A stretch of 64,000 nucleotides of DNA from Paenalicyclobacillus mengziensis (lineage in GTDB: Bacteria > Bacillota > Bacilli > Alicyclobacillales > Alicyclobacillaceae). The position numbers were made by a program, and so were the translations under genes. The notes under the pieces were generated by a model. The model did not search any database and was not told the origin of the DNA. It worked only from the letters and a program-made list of their open reading frames with translations. The number at the start of each line of letters is the position of its first letter. Positions within the stretch are counted from its first letter, which is position 1. This document shows, piece after piece, positions 18,976-28,079 of this stretch. The stretch spans positions 2,232,001 through 2,296,000 of the forward strand of contig NZ_CP071182.1 of the NCBI RefSeq assembly GCF_017298635.1. The letters run 5' to 3'.

Positions 18976-19785
18976 ATGCGTATCCTGCGATGGTCTTCAA
19001 TGTGGCTGTATGCCCTCATCATTGTTGTGCCGGTGTTGTTTGTCGTGGAGAGTTCCTTCAAGAACCTCGCCACGCTTTACGAAAATCCGCTTTGGCCCTC
19101 GCAAGGCCTGACAGTGAGTTCGTACCAGACGCTCATCTCCCAGGTGCCGCTCGGTCGCTATTTCCTGAACAGCTTTGTTGTGACTTCAGTGACGCTGGTC
19201 ATGGTGCTCGCTTTTGGCACAATGGTCGGATACGCCGTCCTTCGCTTGCCAAAGTTGCCTGCGGCCATCGTCTACGGGGGCTTTTCACTAGGAATGATGA
19301 TTCCGACTCAGGTCAATATGATTCCGTCCTACCTGGAGATGAACCAACTTCATATGGTGGACACCCTGTACGGGCTCATTCTCGTGGAAAGTGCCTTTTT
19401 GATGCCGGTGGTTGTGTTTATCGTCGGCGGGTTCATGCGCACGTTGGCCAAGGAGTTGATTGAAGCTGCCACCGTTGACGGGGCCAATGAATGGCAGGTC
19501 TTTTGGCATATGGCGCTGCCCTTGTCAGCCCCTTCGATTGCAAGTGCTGCGATTTTCGGAGGCGTGATTGTCTGGAACGACCTTTTGTTCCCGCTTTTGC
19601 TCATCAAGACGAACAACAACCGTACCCTGCCACTTGCACTTTTAAGCTTTACAGGTCAGTATCAGACCAATTATCCCGTCATTTTCGCTGGCGTCTTGCT
19701 GGCGAGCATTCCCATGGTCATCCTCTTTGTCTTCCTGCAAAAGTACTTCATGGCGGGCATGACGGCAGGTGCTGTCAAGGGATGA
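18976..19785 (+). CDS. Sugar ABC transporter permease, MalG/UgpE type
   Basis: 269 residues, six membrane segments, EAA loop ELIEAATVDGANEWQVF around residues 155-171. The start is ATG 18976 after a G-rich site. The short N-terminus goes straight into the first membrane segment, as usual for MalG-like subunits. It completes the importer begun at 16613. No ATPase gene follows; the next gene is a regulator. Confidence 0.92.
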   Translation: MRILRWSSMWLYALIIVVPVLFVVESSFKNLATLYENPLWPSQGLTVSSYQTLISQVPLGRYFLNSFVVTSVTLVMVLAFGTMVGYAVLRLPKLPAAIVYGGFSLGMMIPTQVNMIPSYLEMNQLHMVDTLYGLILVESAFLMPVVVFIVGGFMRTLAKELIEAATVDGANEWQVFWHMALPLSAPSIASAAIFGGVIVWNDLLFPLLLIKTNNNRTLPLALLSFTGQYQTNYPVIFAGVLLASIPMVILFVFLQKYFMAGMTAGAVKG

Positions 19786-19951
19786 CAGCGGACAGAACGA
19801 CAGAATTTGGGGGTTTCGTGAGGCTGAAGCGTATCTGGTAAAATACTTAAAGTTATAGTACGGTGGTGGCGCAATGCCAAAAGGCCCAGATTCGCTGGCG
19901 GTTTGACCAGGTTGGCATACTGCACGAATTCGCACTTCGGAGGTGAATGAG

Positions 19952-20692
19952 GTGAAGGAGTCCGTCGTCAAGATTGATCCAAACCTACCGGTCCCTATGT
20001 ATTATCAGCTGAAGACCTTGTTGCTCGACCGGATCGAAAATGGAGATTGGCTTCCGGGTCATTCCATTCCAACCGAAGTCGAACTGATGAGTCACTATGC
20101 TGTGAGCAGGACCACGGTGCGTGAGGCGGTTTCGGCCTTGGTTCAGGACGGCTTTCTCATGAAGAAGCAGGGACGAGGCACCTTTGTCTGTGAACCGAAG
20201 CACCAGGAGCGCCTCCTTCGGCTGACCGGATTTGCCGAAGAGATGATTCAGCACGGATATACACCTTCAGCTAAGTTGATTGGCATTACGTCGAACTTCG
20301 CACACGACAAGGAGTTCTGCCAACTACCCTTATCGAAAGATGTCGAGTGGGTGCGCATCGAGCGTCTGCGTCTTGCAAGTGGCGTCCCGATTGCGATTGA
20401 GCGGTCCTACTGGCCTGCGGACATTGCTGACATGCTACAGCGTGAAGACCTTGAGACTGTCGCATACTACGGCGCATTGGAGCGAAACGGAATCTTCCTA
20501 CAGTACGCGGAAGAAGACATCTCGACGCTCAATGCAGATGCTGTCGACGCGGCGCTTCTCGGCGTCAAAACAGGGACGGCTCTGATGATGATGGAGCGGT
20601 CTTCATATGACACCAATGACAGACTGACCGAATACACCTGCACGCGGTATCGAGGAGACCGATATAAATACCATGTTCGACTTGAACGCTGA
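19952..20692 (+). CDS. GntR-family regulator, HutC/UTRA type
   Basis: About 246 residues. A winged helix-turn-helix (YYQLKTLLLDRIENGDWLPG, then SRTTVREAVSALVQDGFL and GRGTFV) fills the first 75 residues, and a UTRA ligand-binding domain follows, with typical features such as ERLRLASGVPIAIERSYWP. The frame starts at GTG 19943, but that overlaps the ribosome site; GTG 19952 is eight bases after GGAGG. It probably senses a sugar phosphate from the surrounding pathway and controls the importer and catabolic genes. The 12-bp palindrome at 16469 is a possible site. Confidence 0.88.
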   Translation: MKESVVKIDPNLPVPMYYQLKTLLLDRIENGDWLPGHSIPTEVELMSHYAVSRTTVREAVSALVQDGFLMKKQGRGTFVCEPKHQERLLRLTGFAEEMIQHGYTPSAKLIGITSNFAHDKEFCQLPLSKDVEWVRIERLRLASGVPIAIERSYWPADIADMLQREDLETVAYYGALERNGIFLQYAEEDISTLNADAVDAALLGVKTGTALMMMERSSYDTNDRLTEYTCTRYRGDRYKYHVRLER

Positions 20693-20695
20693 GTG

Positions 20696-20712
20696 CTGCT
20701 GCGGCGCAGCAG
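20696..20712 (+). other. Short GC-rich hairpin after the regulator gene
   Basis: CTGCTGC and GCAGCAG pair around a GGC loop a few bases after the GntR stop. No T-run follows. A second short inverted repeat (CGTCGT with ACGACG, near 20772-20790) lies later in the same gap, before the isomerase. I recognise no riboswitch. Confidence 0.35.
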
Positions 20713-20883
20713 ACCATATCTGTTCATCGTGACGTTATGATGAAAATACGTTGAGATAAGAAGAATGGGTCGTCGTATGTGAAGACGACGGACTGACAAA
20801 AGAGTCACGAAGCGAACAGTCACCAGATGGATAGACAAAAGGCGTAGCCCCCAAATCCATTTTGCAGGAGGGTCGCATCATAG

Positions 20884-22251
20884 ATGAGGACAATTTCGAG
20901 TCGCAACCTACGCGTCGCGTACGTTTCTTTTGGCAGGCAGACATTTGACTTAGAGCAGGCAAGTGAGCTGGTGCAAGCATCCATGCAGGCACTTCGGTCA
21001 CAGGATGTGGAGTGGACGATGGTGGAAGGGCTTATCACCAGCGTCGATGGAGCACAGGCAAAAGCGAACCAACTGTACGGCCATATTGACGTCTTGCTGG
21101 CGCAATTCACGACCTTTGTCGACGGCCGTTTCATCACCACTATGGCTACGACCTGCCAGGTTCCTGTGATTGTCTGGGCCATCCCGGAACCTAACCGCGC
21201 GCACGGGCAGCGACTGTCGCTGAACTCGTTCACCGGCGTGAACATGGCTGGACGTGTTCTGAACCAGCTCGGCATCCCGTTCCGGTTTGTCTATGGAGAC
21301 GCGGCAGACGTCGCCTTTCAAACGAGGTTGCACCGTTCGTTTCTTTTCTGGAAAGCGTGGCATCACCTGCATCAATTCACCGTGATAACCGTTGGTGAGG
21401 CACCGGACGGTTTTTTCTTTTCTATCCCGTCTGCTGCGGCCGTTAAGCAACTGGGAATTCGCGTTCTACAATTGAACCTGGACGAAACTTTTGCGCGCGC
21501 CCTTGCTGTTCCTGATGGCGAGGTCGAAGATGAGCTAGCGCGGGTGCAAAGCTCCGTCCGTGGGATGGAGCGTTTGTCCGTTGAAAATGTTCTGAAATTC
21601 TCGAAAATATTGATGGTTCTTAGGGAGGATTTGGTGCGCGTCGATGCCAACGCGGTGGCGGTCCGCTGTTGGCCGGAGTTTTTCACGCAGTTTGGCGCTG
21701 CCGCATGCAGCGTGATTTCCGCCTTGTCAGAGGACGGGACAATGGGGGCTTGTGAAGCCGACATCCTTGGTGCCCTGTCGATGGACATTCTTTACCAGCT
21801 TACAGAATCGCCGGCTTATCTCGGCGATCTCGTTGAAATGAATCCAACCGATGGCACGGTCACGTTTTGGCACTGTGGAGCGGGGGCCTTCTCGCTCGCT
21901 CGTCCGGACACGGGTGCACAGGCTGGGGTTCATCCTAACCGGAACATCGGGTTTACGCTCGAGTTTGGCCTAAAACCGGGCGTGGTTACTATCTTGCGCA
22001 TTGGCGAAGACGCAGAAGGCAACGTACGTGCTTTGATTGGCCGAGGCGAAGTCCTGGACGAACCGCAGCGCTTTCGCGGTACATCCGGGCGGGTCCGTTT
22101 ACTCGACGGTCGAGATGAAGACCTGGTTACACGTGTTTCCCGGGTAATTGAGGACGGATTTGAACCTCACTACGCCATCGCCTACGGTGACGTGTTCGAT
22201 GACTTGACCCGACTATTCAAATTGATGCGAATCCCTGTGGCTCGTTTTTGA
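20884..22251 (+). CDS. L-fucose/L-arabinose isomerase-family protein
   Basis: 455 residues. The C-terminal half carries the FucI/AraA-like metal site: GACEADILGALSMD (Glu291, Asp293), then VTFWHCGAGAF (His330). The N-terminal half has the Rossmann-like FucI substrate domain. Family members interconvert free aldoses and ketoses with a divalent metal. It is shorter than FucI (about 590), like other trimmed relatives. It precedes a kinase and an aldolase in the same direction with short gaps, so it should produce the ketose they use. The sugar is not identifiable from sequence; a 6-modified hexose is favoured by the kinase (see there). Confidence 0.82.
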   Translation: MRTISSRNLRVAYVSFGRQTFDLEQASELVQASMQALRSQDVEWTMVEGLITSVDGAQAKANQLYGHIDVLLAQFTTFVDGRFITTMATTCQVPVIVWAIPEPNRAHGQRLSLNSFTGVNMAGRVLNQLGIPFRFVYGDAADVAFQTRLHRSFLFWKAWHHLHQFTVITVGEAPDGFFFSIPSAAAVKQLGIRVLQLNLDETFARALAVPDGEVEDELARVQSSVRGMERLSVENVLKFSKILMVLREDLVRVDANAVAVRCWPEFFTQFGAAACSVISALSEDGTMGACEADILGALSMDILYQLTESPAYLGDLVEMNPTDGTVTFWHCGAGAFSLARPDTGAQAGVHPNRNIGFTLEFGLKPGVVTILRIGEDAEGNVRALIGRGEVLDEPQRFRGTSGRVRLLDGRDEDLVTRVSRVIEDGFEPHYAIAYGDVFDDLTRLFKLMRIPVARF

Positions 22252-22264
22252 GGAGGGAATATCC

Positions 22265-23626
22265 GTGAAGGTCGCCATCGGACAGTTTGGAGCACCGACA
22301 ACCGTGTTTAATTCCTCCCTGTACGGCGTGCTTGAAGGCTTGCAGGACAAAGCAGAAGTGTACGGCGTCATCGGTGGGGTTTCCGGCCTCGTCTCCGGAC
22401 AGATGGCGCTTCTGAAAGATATATCTCAACTTTCGTGGTTGCTCGAGACTCCAAGTGCAGCGCTCGGTGCCGGGCGGTATTCGAAGAACCAGGAGGTTGT
22501 CGAGGAAACCGTGCGCCAGCTTATCAAGGCGGGCATTGACGCATTTATCCTCTTGGGTGGGAACGGAACTATGGGTCTCGGTGCGGCCGTCTCAAAGGCA
22601 GCCCGAGAACTCAGGTATCCGCTCAACGTCGTTGGGGTGCCAAAGACGATTGACAACGATATCGTCGGTATCGATCACGCTCCTGGTTTCCCGTCTGCCG
22701 CCCGCTTTGTGCTGCAGGCGGTACGGGACCTGCAGATTGACCTCGAGGCCATGGTGGGGTTTGAGCAAGTGAGGGTTGTGGAAGTCATGGGGAGACGCTG
22801 CGGCTGGCTGGCGGCGGCGAGTGCGCTGCTGCCTCACATCGGAAGTCCCGGGACGGCCGTGGAGACCCCGGCGGTTGGGGAGAGGGTTGATGGGAACAAG
22901 GCGGACGGGAACAAGGTGAGCTGGAAAACGGTGGGGACCCATGACGTGTCACCACCCCCCATTATCTGTATGCCTGAACAGCCGCTTGACCTGGCAGCAT
23001 TGCTCAAGAAAATTGAGTCCCGGGTAGTGGATCATCAAAACGCCCTGGTGGTGGTCAGCGAAGGAGTTTTGGATGTCCATGGAGAGCCGGTCGTCCAGGC
23101 AGGGCAACCAGGAAGTGGGACTGCAGGACGTAATTCGTCAAGTGTGATGCTTGGAGGGATTGGTTCTGTCATTGCCGCGCATGTTCGGGAGGAGCTCGGC
23201 TTTGGCGCCCGCTACGAAAACCTGGGCTTGCTGCAACGCTGCTGGAATGACTGCAGTTTGGCATCTGACAGGCGCCGTGCGAGACAGCTTGGTCAGATGG
23301 GAGCGAGGGTGGTGCTTGATGGCCAGGGTGGTGTTATGGTGGGGCTCGTCAGGGACCAGGTGGATAAGGACGAAGTAGCAGATGGGTTGGAAGGTACATT
23401 GAAGGACGGGTGGCGAGACGGGTTGAGCGAGACGATGGTGCCACTTGATGCACTGGCTGGGCAAGAGCGTCGGATGACGGAGGCCGAGTTGCGCCTTGAC
23501 GTCGATTTTGTGCGCTGGTTAGGTCCTTTGGTCGAAATGGAGAAGATGACCCGGTATCCAAGACTACGGCCACGTCGCCAGTCGCTGGTGTCGCGCATGG
23601 TGCCGGCTGACGAGACGGAGGAGTAG
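22265..23626 (+). CDS. Atypical phosphofructokinase-family sugar kinase
   Basis: 453 residues against about 320 for bacterial PfkA. Core motifs are present: PKTIDND (127-132, with catalytic Asp130 and Asp132), MGRRCG (175-180), SEG (265-267). Differences matter: the glycine loop is GGNGT (Asn100 where PFKs have Asp), Lys127 sits where ATP-PFKs often have Gly, and LGLLQR (319-325) has Leu322 where PfkA has His249, a ligand of the 6-phosphate of F6P, though the flanking Arg316 and Arg325 remain. There is also a polar insert near 195-230. I infer it phosphorylates a ketose other than F6P at C1, perhaps one with another group at C6. It overlaps no neighbour and starts 13 bases after the isomerase. 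Confidence 0.85.
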   Translation: MKVAIGQFGAPTTVFNSSLYGVLEGLQDKAEVYGVIGGVSGLVSGQMALLKDISQLSWLLETPSAALGAGRYSKNQEVVEETVRQLIKAGIDAFILLGGNGTMGLGAAVSKAARELRYPLNVVGVPKTIDNDIVGIDHAPGFPSAARFVLQAVRDLQIDLEAMVGFEQVRVVEVMGRRCGWLAAASALLPHIGSPGTAVETPAVGERVDGNKADGNKVSWKTVGTHDVSPPPIICMPEQPLDLAALLKKIESRVVDHQNALVVVSEGVLDVHGEPVVQAGQPGSGTAGRNSSSVMLGGIGSVIAAHVREELGFGARYENLGLLQRCWNDCSLASDRRRARQLGQMGARVVLDGQGGVMVGLVRDQVDKDEVADGLEGTLKDGWRDGLSETMVPLDALAGQERRMTEAELRLDVDFVRWLGPLVEMEKMTRYPRLRPRRQSLVSRMVPADETEE

Positions 23627-23717
23627 ATGGGTCAAGAACGTAGATGGGGCGAAAGACGGACAGATAAGGAGACAGGACAAAGAAGTAGACGGAGCCAAGA
23701 AGCTGAGGTGAAACCGG

Positions 23718-24551
23718 TTGCCACTCGCGACGGGATACATTTTGCAAGATGCGTACAAGAGGCATTACGCAGTGCCCGCATTCAGCGTTCACACCTTCGA
23801 CATGGTTGATGCTGTTTTGGCACAAGCCGAGCAGGACGCCATGCCCGTGCTGCTGATGGTAGGGCAGCGGGCCATTCGCAACAGACAGATGCAGACGTTG
23901 GTGGACTACATTTGCGACGCTGCTCCTTCCTTTACGATTCCGATTGGGATTCATCTCGATCATTGCCGCGACAACAATCAGGTGATTCAGGCGATTCGAG
24001 CCGGGATGACATCCTTCATGATGGACGCGTCAGCACACCCTTTCGATGTCAACGTGGCCCGGACCAGGGCAGCCGTCGAAGCATGCCACGCGGTCGATAT
24101 GCCGGTGGAAGGGGAGCTCGGCGCCATCGGCGGTGTCGAGGACGACATCAGCGTAAGGGATGAAGATGCGGAAGTGACATCGGTCGAGGCCGCTGTGCGC
24201 TTTGTTGAGGAGACGGGAGTGGACTCGTTGGCGGTCGCCATCGGATCGGCCCATGGAATGTACAGGCGCGAACCCAAACTGGACCTGCAGCGTTTGGCAG
24301 AGATATACGCTAACACGGAGATTCCGCTGGTTCTCCACGGCGGAAGCGGTATTCCACGACACCAGATTGCGGCGGCCTTGCAACTCGGGATTGCAAAGAT
24401 AAACTTCGACACCGAGCTGCGGCTTGGCTTTATGAGCGGGCTCAAGGACGCTGCGGAGAAGTTCCCGGACGATCCGTTCCACGCCATGGAACACGCAAAA
24501 GCTGCGCTGCGTGAGGTGGTCCGGGAGAAAATTGTGTTTTGTCGCCCGTGA
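23718..24551 (+). CDS. Class II ketose-bisphosphate aldolase
   Basis: 277 residues. It has HLDHC (79-83, catalytic Asp81 and zinc ligand His82), EGELG (131-135), GSAHGMY (His179), LHGGSGIP (206-213, zinc ligand His207) and INFDTE (228-233) at the phosphate site. The start is TTG 23718, seven bases after GAGGTG (23705-23710). This family splits ketose 1-phosphates or bisphosphates to DHAP plus an aldehyde. Following an isomerase and a kinase and preceding an aldehyde dehydrogenase, it should supply the aldehyde for the latter. Its true substrate is undetermined. Confidence 0.92.
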   Translation: MPLATGYILQDAYKRHYAVPAFSVHTFDMVDAVLAQAEQDAMPVLLMVGQRAIRNRQMQTLVDYICDAAPSFTIPIGIHLDHCRDNNQVIQAIRAGMTSFMMDASAHPFDVNVARTRAAVEACHAVDMPVEGELGAIGGVEDDISVRDEDAEVTSVEAAVRFVEETGVDSLAVAIGSAHGMYRREPKLDLQRLAEIYANTEIPLVLHGGSGIPRHQIAAALQLGIAKINFDTELRLGFMSGLKDAAEKFPDDPFHAMEHAKAALREVVREKIVFCRP

Positions 24552-24629
24552 CCGCGACCACCGCTCCACTGCCACGAAGCATTAGCGCAGTAGGAGCGTT
24601 GCATAGTTTCGATACAAGGAGGAATGGGT

Positions 24630-26075
24630 GTGCGGCCTGACTTCGATTACAGCAAGTCGATGCTGATTGACGGGCAGTGGTGTGCGCCGAATCGCAATAA
24701 CACCATTGAGGTGGTGAATCCCGCCACGGACGAAACGGTGGCGGAACTGAGCTATGGCGGGGCGGAAGAAGCCCTTGAAGCTGTCGAGGCGGCGAGTCGC
24801 GCGTTTGCCACGTGGAAGCAGACATCTGCGCGCCAAAGAGCGGACTTGCTGCTGAAGGTCTCAGAACTGTTGTTGCAGCGGCAGGAGGAGATCGCCTTTA
24901 TCCTCGCTGTGGAGTCTGGCAAGCGGTTGGCAGAGGCCGTCGGTGAGGTCCGTTTCTCCGCTGAATACTTCCGGTGGTTTGCTGAAGAGGCGCGGCGACC
25001 AGATGGGCAGTTTATCCCGTCGGATGCGCCAAACAAGCGTCACTGGACGCGATCGCAACCGGCAGGCGTCGCCCTGACCTTGACCCCCTGGAATTTCCCG
25101 GTTTCTATCCAGGCTCGAAAGGTCGCGCCGGCTCTTGCTGCAGGGTGTACCGTGGTCGCCCGCGCGTCGCAGAAAGCGCCCTTGTCTGTGATTGAGCTGT
25201 TTCGGTGCCTCGTTGACGCGGGTCTTCCGCCGGGTGTGGTGAACCTGATTCAGGGCCCGGCCGCGACGACAACAGCGGCCATGATGCAGCATCCGGCGGT
25301 GCGGGTGGTGAGCTTCACCGGATCGACTCAGGTGGGGCAGTCCCTCATCCGTGAATCGGCCAACGGGATTCAAAAACTTGCACTCGAACTCGGTGGAAAT
25401 TCGCCGTTCATCGTGTTTAACGACGCAGACATCGACAAGGCGGTCGAAGGTGCCATGATTGCGAAGTTCCGCAACAACGGGCAGTCCTGCATCGGCGCCA
25501 ACCGCTTCTACGTTCAGCGTGGGGTGTATGACGCCTTTGTGGAAAAGTTTGTGGCGCAAATTCACAGGATGAAGATTGCCGATCCGGTGGCGGACGCAAA
25601 GAGCGACCTCGGTCCGATGATTGACCACGGTGCCAAAGGGCAACTCGTTGAACTGGCAGAAGCAGCGATAGCACGAGGAGCCACACGACTGACAGACCTG
25701 CGGGAACTACCTGAGCAGGGGAGTTACGTGTCGCCTGTATTGCTTGCCGACGTGCCGCTAGACACGGCCTTTTCCTGCCAGGAGTTGTTCGGTCCGGCCG
25801 CACCCGTGTTCGTCTTTGATGATGAAGACGAGGTGCTGCATGCGGCCAACAACACCGACATGGGTCTGGCTTCATATTTGTATACGGAGGGCTTTGGGCG
25901 GGCCACCCGCGTCACGGAGGGGCTCGAATATGGCGTTGTCGGTTTGAACAGCGCCTTGCCGTCTGTCGCCTACGCGCCCATGGGCGGCTGGAAGCACAGC
26001 GGGATGGGGCGTGAAGGGGCGCGCGTCGGAATGGAAGAGTTCATGGAGTGGAAGTACATCGCGACTGAACTGTAG
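24630..26075 (+). CDS. Aldehyde dehydrogenase, succinate-semialdehyde (GabD)-like
   Basis: About 481 residues with the full ALDH layout: TPWNFP (catalytic Asn), FTGSTQVG NAD(P)-binding turn, LELGGNSP (catalytic Glu), and NNGQSCIGANR carrying the nucleophilic Cys (about residue 287). The cofactor segment VVARASQKAP has Arg where most have Lys and Gln rather than Glu, which is common in NADP users of the GabD group. The ATG at 24624 is too close to AAGGAGG (24616-24622), so GTG 24630 is chosen. It probably oxidises the aldehyde released by the upstream aldolase to an acid. Confidence 0.9.
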   Translation: MRPDFDYSKSMLIDGQWCAPNRNNTIEVVNPATDETVAELSYGGAEEALEAVEAASRAFATWKQTSARQRADLLLKVSELLLQRQEEIAFILAVESGKRLAEAVGEVRFSAEYFRWFAEEARRPDGQFIPSDAPNKRHWTRSQPAGVALTLTPWNFPVSIQARKVAPALAAGCTVVARASQKAPLSVIELFRCLVDAGLPPGVVNLIQGPAATTTAAMMQHPAVRVVSFTGSTQVGQSLIRESANGIQKLALELGGNSPFIVFNDADIDKAVEGAMIAKFRNNGQSCIGANRFYVQRGVYDAFVEKFVAQIHRMKIADPVADAKSDLGPMIDHGAKGQLVELAEAAIARGATRLTDLRELPEQGSYVSPVLLADVPLDTAFSCQELFGPAAPVFVFDDEDEVLHAANNTDMGLASYLYTEGFGRATRVTEGLEYGVVGLNSALPSVAYAPMGGWKHSGMGREGARVGMEEFMEWKYIATEL

Positions 26076-26087
26076 GGGGGACTTGGC

Positions 26088-27035
26088 ATGTCCATTGTCA
26101 TCAGTGAAGACCTTTGGGTGAGCGTACCCGCTTGGTTTCTCGAGCGATACGGCGAGGTGCGCTACGACATCACGCTCGTGAGCCATCGTCAAGCCCTGCT
26201 GAACGCGGTTCAAGATGCGAGCGTGCTGATTGTGCGCAACAAGACGCGCGTTGACAGGGAATTGCTAGAGGCAGCACCGGGTCTTGCCGTCATCGGCCGA
26301 CTCGGTGTCGGTCTCGACAACATCGATGTAGCGGTTGCAAAGGAGCGCGGGGTCAAGGTGGTGGCGGCCCGGGGGTGTAACGCGACATCTGTCGCCGAGT
26401 ATGTGATGGCGTGTCTCTTGCACCGTGTCCGGTTCCTCGAACGCTCGAGCCAACATGTGAAATCTGGCATCTGGGACAGGGGCTTTAGTACAGGCAGTGA
26501 GATCTACGGAAAAACCATCGGGCTCGTTGGTGTGGGCGACATCGGCCAGCGGGTTGCCTCGCGCGCGCGTGCTTTTGGGATGGATGTTATCGCGTACGAT
26601 CCGTTTGTGCTGGAGACAAGCGCCCTCGTTCAGGACGTGGGGGTCAGGCTGGTGGACCTGGAGACGGTCCTGACCACATCTGATTTCGTGTCCGTGCACG
26701 TACCCCTCACACCGCAAACCAAATACCTCATCGGCGAACGGGAACTGATGGTGATGCGACCCGATGGCACGGTCATCAACACAGCGAGAGGGGGTGTCAT
26801 CGAGGAGGCGGCTTTGCAGAAGGTGTTGGCGGCGCGATTCGAGATGGCCGCGTACCTGGATGTCCGGGAACACGAACCGCCAGCCACCGCGGATGCGCTG
26901 AGTGAACTCCCAAACGTGGTCCTGACGCCCCACGTTGCCGGTATTACGCGAGAGTCTTCAGCGCGGGTAGCGCAGTTCATCTTTCGGCAAGTCGGAAACG
27001 CCCTCGATGGCGCAGTCGTTCAGGGGTTGGTGTAA
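26088..27035 (+). CDS. D-isomer-specific 2-hydroxyacid dehydrogenase
   Basis: 315 residues, 12 bases after the aldehyde dehydrogenase. The nucleotide motif GVGDIG (148-153) ends in Asp171, pointing to NAD. The catalytic triad is Arg234 (NTARGG), Glu263 (HEPP) and His282 (TPHVAG). The family reduces 2-oxoacids or oxidises D-2-hydroxyacids. Coming straight after an aldehyde dehydrogenase, it could turn the resulting hydroxyacid (glycerate-, lactate- or sulfolactate-like) into a 2-oxoacid. Phosphoglycerate dehydrogenase is an alternative family label, but the C-terminal regulatory domain is absent. Confidence 0.9.
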   Translation: MSIVISEDLWVSVPAWFLERYGEVRYDITLVSHRQALLNAVQDASVLIVRNKTRVDRELLEAAPGLAVIGRLGVGLDNIDVAVAKERGVKVVAARGCNATSVAEYVMACLLHRVRFLERSSQHVKSGIWDRGFSTGSEIYGKTIGLVGVGDIGQRVASRARAFGMDVIAYDPFVLETSALVQDVGVRLVDLETVLTTSDFVSVHVPLTPQTKYLIGERELMVMRPDGTVINTARGGVIEEAALQKVLAARFEMAAYLDVREHEPPATADALSELPNVVLTPHVAGITRESSARVAQFIFRQVGNALDGAVVQGLV

Positions 27036-27124
27036 GGAGGTATTCTGGTTTTCAGCTTGAATTTAGATATGTAGAACGCAGTGGATTTCAGCAAAAGATA
27101 TTCCTGTTTAAAGGGGAATGGCAG

Positions 27125-28057
27125 GTGCGAAACTCATCGGAGAGGATTCGCGGGGGACTTTGGGGACTCTTGATTGGGGACGCCGTGGGCGTGCCGTATG
27201 AGTTTCATCCATCACACCGGATACCGTCTTACGACGAAATTGAAATGGTGCCGCCGCTTGGCTATGACCGCACGTATCCGGAGTTGAAACCGGGGACATG
27301 GTCGGATGACGGCGCGCAGGCCTTGTGCTTACTTGACTCATTGCTTGCAAACGGCAGGCTTCAGTTAAATGACTTTGCGCAGCGCCTGACAGCGTGGGAT
27401 GGAAGCGGACTGTGGGCTGTGGACGGTTATGTATTCGATCGCGGCATCCAGACGATGGCCGCCATTGAGCGGCTTCGGGCGGGGGTGTCGCCAACGCGAT
27501 CGGGATTTATCAGACCGGAAGGTAAAGGAAACGGTGCCCTGATGCGCGTGTTGCCGCTCGCCTTGTGGCATCGGGGGGAAGACAGCGCGCTGATTGAAGA
27601 CGCGCACCTGCAGTCTGTCGTCACCCATGGCCACGTGACCAACCAGGTGTGCTCCGCCTTGTACTGTTTGTGGGCACGGCGACTGCTCACAGGAATGGAT
27701 ACGGAGTCCGCTTACGGGCTTGCCGTCAAAACACTGCGCGAGCAGTATGGAAGTTCGTCAGAGTACCGGAAGTTTCTCGAGAGCGAGGTTCGCCCGGATG
27801 AACCACCTGTGACCGACGGCAATGGGTACGTTGTGTCTACTTTGCATGCAGCACGGTTGGCGCTTCAGGAAACAACTTATGAGGCGGTCGTGAAGGTGGC
27901 CATTGCGTTTGGGAATGACACGGACACCAACGCGGCTGTCGCCGGCGGTCTGGCCGGTGTTCGCGATGGGGTCGGCGCGATTCCAGAGAGATGGATGCGC
28001 ATGCTGAGAGGAAAGGAACAGGTTGGTGTGCTGTTGACAAAGTGGTTAGGAGTGTAA
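27125..28057 (+). CDS. ADP-ribosylglycohydrolase-family protein
   Basis: 310 residues. Metal-binding motifs of the DraG/ARH fold are visible: GLLIGDAVGVPYEFH near the N-terminus, TWSDDGAQ near residue 60, and GNDTDTNAAVAGGLAG near 265-280, which bind two magnesium ions. The family removes ADP-ribose from proteins or hydrolyses related N-glycosides. Start is GTG 27125. It follows the dehydrogenase after about 90 bases and may share the sugar operon; in such a setting it may act on a small N-glycoside rather than a protein. That is inference. Confidence 0.88.
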   Translation: MRNSSERIRGGLWGLLIGDAVGVPYEFHPSHRIPSYDEIEMVPPLGYDRTYPELKPGTWSDDGAQALCLLDSLLANGRLQLNDFAQRLTAWDGSGLWAVDGYVFDRGIQTMAAIERLRAGVSPTRSGFIRPEGKGNGALMRVLPLALWHRGEDSALIEDAHLQSVVTHGHVTNQVCSALYCLWARRLLTGMDTESAYGLAVKTLREQYGSSSEYRKFLESEVRPDEPPVTDGNGYVVSTLHAARLALQETTYEAVVKVAIAFGNDTDTNAAVAGGLAGVRDGVGAIPERWMRMLRGKEQVGVLLTKWLGV

Positions 28058-28079
28058 TTAGCGAAAAGGAGCAGACAAC

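Noticed and set aside
20693..20883. Possible riboswitch before the isomerase gene
   Set aside because: Short inverted repeats are present but I could not fit any known riboswitch core; a covariance-model search would be needed.
21000..21450. Minus-strand 150-residue frame and similar long antisense frames in 20884-27035
   Set aside because: GC-rich coding DNA gives long opposite frames; the plus-strand genes have motifs and ribosome sites, these do not.
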